7,206 nt of DNA from the NCBI GenBank assembly GCA_012512055.1, contig JAAZEW010000239.1, forward strand, positions 1 through 7,206, given 5' to 3'. The first letter of the stretch is position 1. Each line of letters begins with the position of its first letter. The notes under the pieces are model-generated. The model was not told the origin of the DNA. It did no database searches and worked only from the letters and a program-made list of their open reading frames with translations. Made by a program: the position numbers and the translations under genes. The DNA is from Bacillota bacterium. GTDB lineage: Bacteria > Bacillota_G > SHA-98 > UBA4971. Shown here piece after piece: positions 5,174-7,206 of the stretch.

Positions 5174-6679
5174 ATGAACTTGGAAAGCAACGGAGGGGAC
5201 GAGGGAGAATTACGTCAATCGCAGTTTGACAGCGAACATGTACGAGTTCGGATGCAGAAACTGGAAGCCCTCCGGGCCGGTGGTGTGGATCCTTTCGGAG
5301 CCAGATTTGAGCGAACGCATCTTAGCACGGAAATCATAGATGATTTTTCCAATCTTGACGGAAGTGTCGTGAAGATAGCAGGCCGATTGATGGCAATGCG
5401 CAGTCACGGCAAGGCAACCTTTGCGGATATCCTGGATCTCTCCGGGCGTATCCAGGTCTATGCCAGAGTTGATTCCCTGGGTGAGGATGCCTACGGGCTC
5501 CTTACGTCCCTGGACATCGGGGACATCATAGGTGTCGTAGGCAAGGTGTTTAGAACCCGAAGAGGAGAAATAAGCATTGAGATAGACGAATTCACCCTTC
5601 TTTGTAAGGCCCTTCGCCCCTTGCCTGAGAAGTGGCATGGCCTGGTTGATGTTGATCTTCGCTATAGGCACCGTTACCTCGACCTTATAGTCAATCCTGA
5701 TGTGCGCCGGGTGTTCCTGCAGCGTACGGCTGTAATCAAGGCAGCGAGGGAATTCCTTGATTCCCGAGGTTACATTGAAGTGGAGACTTCGTCTTTACAT
5801 TCCATTCCCGGAGGAGCAAGTGCAAGGCCTTTCATTACGCACCATAATGCCCTTGATATTGATCTTTATATGCGGATCGCCTTGGAACTTCATCTGAAGC
5901 GTTTGATCGTGGGCGGGCTCGAGAAAGTCTACGAGCTTGGCCGTGTGTACAGAAATGAAGGAATATCCACTAAGCATAATCCCGAGTTTACCATGCTTGA
6001 GCTTTACGAGGCGTATGCCGATTACACCGATATGATGAATATTGCGGAAAACCTTATCCACTATGTAGCCACTAAGGTGCTGGGGACTCCGGTGGTAAGG
6101 TGCGGAGACCAAGAAGTAGATCTTACGCCGCCCTGGCCCAGGCTGACTATGGTTGATGCAGTATCGAAGTATCTGGGTGTGGACTTCACCAAGATTGAGA
6201 TTGATAAGGATGCTCTCTTGGCTGCGGACTCCTTAGGGGTTGAAGTGGGAGAAGATACCTCACGCGGGGCTGTCCTGGCAGAGATTTATGATGAATTGGT
6301 CGAACCGAAACTAATAACGCCTACCTTTATCACAGACTACCCGATAGAGGTGTCGCCTTTGGCCAGAAGGAGAAAGGATGACCCTCGTTACACACATAGG
6401 TTCGAATTGATTATTGGCGGCCGTGAAATGGCCAATGCCTTCAGCGAGTTGAATGACCCGCTTGACCAGCGGAAGCGTTTCCAAGCGCAGGTGGCGCTCC
6501 GCGATAAGGGTGATGAAGAAGCCCACATGATGGATGAGGATTTCTTGCTTGCCCTTGAACATGGGATGCCGCCTACAGGAGGCATGGGCATCGGCATTGA
6601 CAGATTGGTGATGCTCATTACTAATCAGGACTCGATCAGGGATGTGATCCTGTTTCCGACGATGCGCCCGAGAGTATAG
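5174..6679 (+). CDS. lysS: lysyl-tRNA synthetase, class II
   Basis: 501 residues, the normal length for bacterial LysRS, which charges tRNA-Lys with lysine using ATP. An N-terminal helical extension leads into [20 protein letters not shown], then an OB-fold anticodon-binding domain (about 65-145) and the class II core. Motif 2 is around 252-285 ([19 protein letters not shown]). Motif 3 is GMGIGIDRL near 470-478 with R477. The lysine-pocket block [14 protein letters not shown] (415-428) is intact. Oddly, the motif 1 region reads [15 protein letters not shown], with S206 where class II enzymes have a proline. [11 protein letters not shown] (234-244) departs from the usual RIAPELYLKRL. ATG 5174 is preceded by GAGGTGA, which overlaps the greA stop codon, so translation is probably coupled. 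No T-box leader is present. Confidence 0.96.
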   Translation: MNLESNGGDEGELRQSQFDSEHVRVRMQKLEALRAGGVDPFGARFERTHLSTEIIDDFSNLDGSVVKIAGRLMAMRSHGKATFADILDLSGRIQVYARVDSLGEDAYGLLTSLDIGDIIGVVGKVFRTRRGEISIEIDEFTLLCKALRPLPEKWHGLVDVDLRYRHRYLDLIVNPDVRRVFLQRTAVIKAAREFLDSRGYIEVETSSLHSIPGGASARPFITHHNALDIDLYMRIALELHLKRLIVGGLEKVYELGRVYRNEGISTKHNPEFTMLELYEAYADYTDMMNIAENLIHYVATKVLGTPVVRCGDQEVDLTPPWPRLTMVDAVSKYLGVDFTKIEIDKDALLAADSLGVEVGEDTSRGAVLAEIYDELVEPKLITPTFITDYPIEVSPLARRRKDDPRYTHRFELIIGGREMANAFSELNDPLDQRKRFQAQVALRDKGDEEAHMMDEDFLLALEHGMPPTGGMGIGIDRLVMLITNQDSIRDVILFPTMRPRV

Positions 6680-6762
6680 ACGCGTATAGGCGCAATGATC
6701 ATAGATCGAATAGGCCCGACGCTGTCCTAATGCTCCGGTTCTCTGGCTTCGATCCTGGCCCT

Positions 6763-6779
6763 GCCGGCTCCCGGCCGGC
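6763..6779 (+). terminator. G+C-rich hairpin after lysS, weak terminator candidate
   Basis: GCCGG (6763-6767) pairs with CCGGC (6775-6779) around a 7-base loop. The bases that follow (TTCTGACGCCCTT) are not a proper U-tract, so intrinsic termination would be inefficient. No better terminator is visible between lysS and the tRNA promoter. Confidence 0.25.
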
Positions 6780-6790
6780 TTCTGACGCCC

Positions 6791-6820
6791 TTGACTTGCA
6801 GCAGCAGGATGTGCTAGTAT
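6791..6820 (+). promoter_or_regulatory. promoter of the tRNA gene, extended -10
   Basis: TTGACT (6791-6796) and TAGTAT (6815-6820) are 18 bases apart. TG at 6812-6813 gives an extended -10 (TGCTAGTAT). Transcription would begin near 6827, about 35 bases before the mature tRNA. Confidence 0.7.
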
Positions 6821-6861
6821 CTGAGCGAGGAAGAATAGAGAAAATCCGATGAGTTTCAGGT

Positions 6862-6937
6862 GGGGACGTAGCTCAGTTGGGAGAGCGCGTGAATCGCACT
6901 CACGAGGCCGGGAGTTCGAATCTCCTCGTCTCCACCA
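6862..6937 (+). tRNA. tRNA-Ala, anticodon CGC
   Basis: 76 bases including an encoded CCA end. The acceptor stem GGGGACG/CGTCTCC has the G3-U70 wobble pair, the main identity mark of tRNA-Ala. The D-arm is GCTC/GAGC with GG in the loop. The anticodon arm CGTGA/TCACG is fully paired, with loop ATCGCAC, so the anticodon is CGC (6895-6897), reading GCG. The variable loop is AGGCC. The T-arm GGGAG/CTCCT carries TTCGAAT. Levitt pair G15-C48 and purine 37 are present. The gene stands alone with its own promoter and terminator. The CGC isoacceptor supplements the UGC species found in all bacteria. Confidence 0.97.
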
Positions 6938-6943
6938 AATTTG

Positions 6944-6989
6944 CCATCTATTGATAGAACTAGTTTTATCGGTGGGTGGTTTTTGTTTT
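6944..6989 (+). terminator. intrinsic terminator of the tRNA gene
   Basis: CCATCTATTGATA (6944-6956) pairs fully with TATCGGTGGGTGG (6967-6979): 13 pairs, four of them U-G, around a 10-base loop. TTTTTGTTTT (6980-6989) follows at once. The stem starts seven bases after the CCA end of the tRNA. The wobble pairs would be A-C mismatches in an opposite-strand transcript, so it should act only on + strand transcription. Confidence 0.8.
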
Positions 6990-6994
6990 AACTG

Positions 6995-7038
6995 AAGAGC
7001 CGGCATTAAAGCCGTTCCTGCATTTTTCAGGTGCTCTT
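6995..7038 (+). other. compact three-way-junction fold
   Basis: AAGAGC (6995-7000) pairs with GCTCTT (7033-7038). Inside are two perfect hairpins, CGGC-ATTAAA-GCCG (7001-7014) and CCTG-CATTTTT-CAGG (7017-7031), joined by only two bases and one base. All 14 pairs are Watson-Crick. It starts just after the tRNA terminator and no clear promoter precedes it. It may be chance, a processing site for read-through RNA, or part of the next gene's control region. The rest of the stretch to 7186 holds only the weak promoter listed separately. Confidence 0.3.
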
Positions 7039-7129
7039 GCACTTCTTGGAATCCTGTCATGACTATGTTAAAGTACACACGAAGACCGACTTGTTCCTCT
7101 AGTTGCAGAAATCGGTACAAAAGACGGCG

Positions 7130-7158
7130 TTGCCGTTAATCGATAAGCCCTTTATGTC
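7130..7158 (+). promoter_or_regulatory. weak promoter candidate for the gene starting at 7201
   Basis: TTGCCG (7130-7135) and TATGTC (7153-7158) lie 17 bases apart, matching consensus at 4 and 3 of 6 positions. It would give a leader of about 36 bases. It is the best spaced pair upstream of the end gene, but it is poor. Confidence 0.2.
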
Positions 7159-7186
7159 TTTAGGTCAGACTGGGAGAAAGATGTCC

Positions 7187-7206
7187 GGAGGGGAGTCCTT
7201 ATGCAG
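7187..7206 (+). CDS. 5' end of a gene cut by the window edge
   Basis: GGAGGGGAG (7187-7195) is a good SD, followed after five bases by ATG at 7201. Only the first two codons (Met, Gln) are inside the window, so the product cannot be named. The entry range includes the SD; the coding part is 7201-7206. In Bacillus the stress-control genes ctsR-mcsA-mcsB-clpC lie downstream of lysS, so ctsR is one possibility, by analogy only. Confidence 0.45.

Noticed and set aside
6311..7120. 269-residue - strand open frame across the end of lysS and the tRNA
   Set aside because: It is antisense to two secure genes. It contains the GDSNSRP...ALPTELRP type segment well known as a spurious translation of the complement of tRNA genes.

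Overview
The window looks like chromosomal DNA of a Gram-positive anaerobe of the Firmicutes (Clostridia, in the broad Moorella/Peptococcaceae style). This is inferred from strong purine-rich Shine-Dalgarno (SD) sites before most genes, TTG and probable CTG starts, sigma-A type promoters, and the gene order Dus - HTH protein - 'quinate dehydrogenase-like' protein - greA - lysS, which I recall from that group. Base composition is about half G+C. No mobile element, phage gene or CRISPR array is visible. All supported genes are on the + strand.

Layout. Positions 1-481 hold no supportable gene. They contain three related hairpin repeats (21-187) and a degenerate 8-bp tandem repeat (300-464). A good promoter (482-510) and a short folded leader precede a large fusion gene (587-2881) joining an HflX-type ribosome-associated GTPase to a DusB-type tRNA-dihydrouridine synthase. 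An 18-bp tandem repeat (2928-3053) fills the gap to a small HTH protein (3071-3598). A protein of unknown function follows (3633-4538). A near-consensus promoter (4542-4570) starts three bases after that stop codon and drives greA (4690-5169) and lysS (5174-6679) through a strongly folded leader. A tRNA-Ala(CGC) follows with its own promoter and terminator (6791-6989). The window ends on what looks like the start of another gene at 7201.

How the genes fit together. The theme is translation and RNA polymerase upkeep: ribosome rescue GTPase, tRNA base modification, backtrack-rescue factor GreA, lysyl-tRNA synthetase and a tRNA. The HTH protein and its partner are the two genes of unknown role in this core neighbourhood.

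Most notable points: the HflX-Dus fusion; two probable CTG starts in an identical 8-base context, each behind a strong SD; an 18-bp tandem repeat whose copies differ only by transitions; an elaborate structured greA leader; and a LysRS lacking the normally invariant motif 1 proline.
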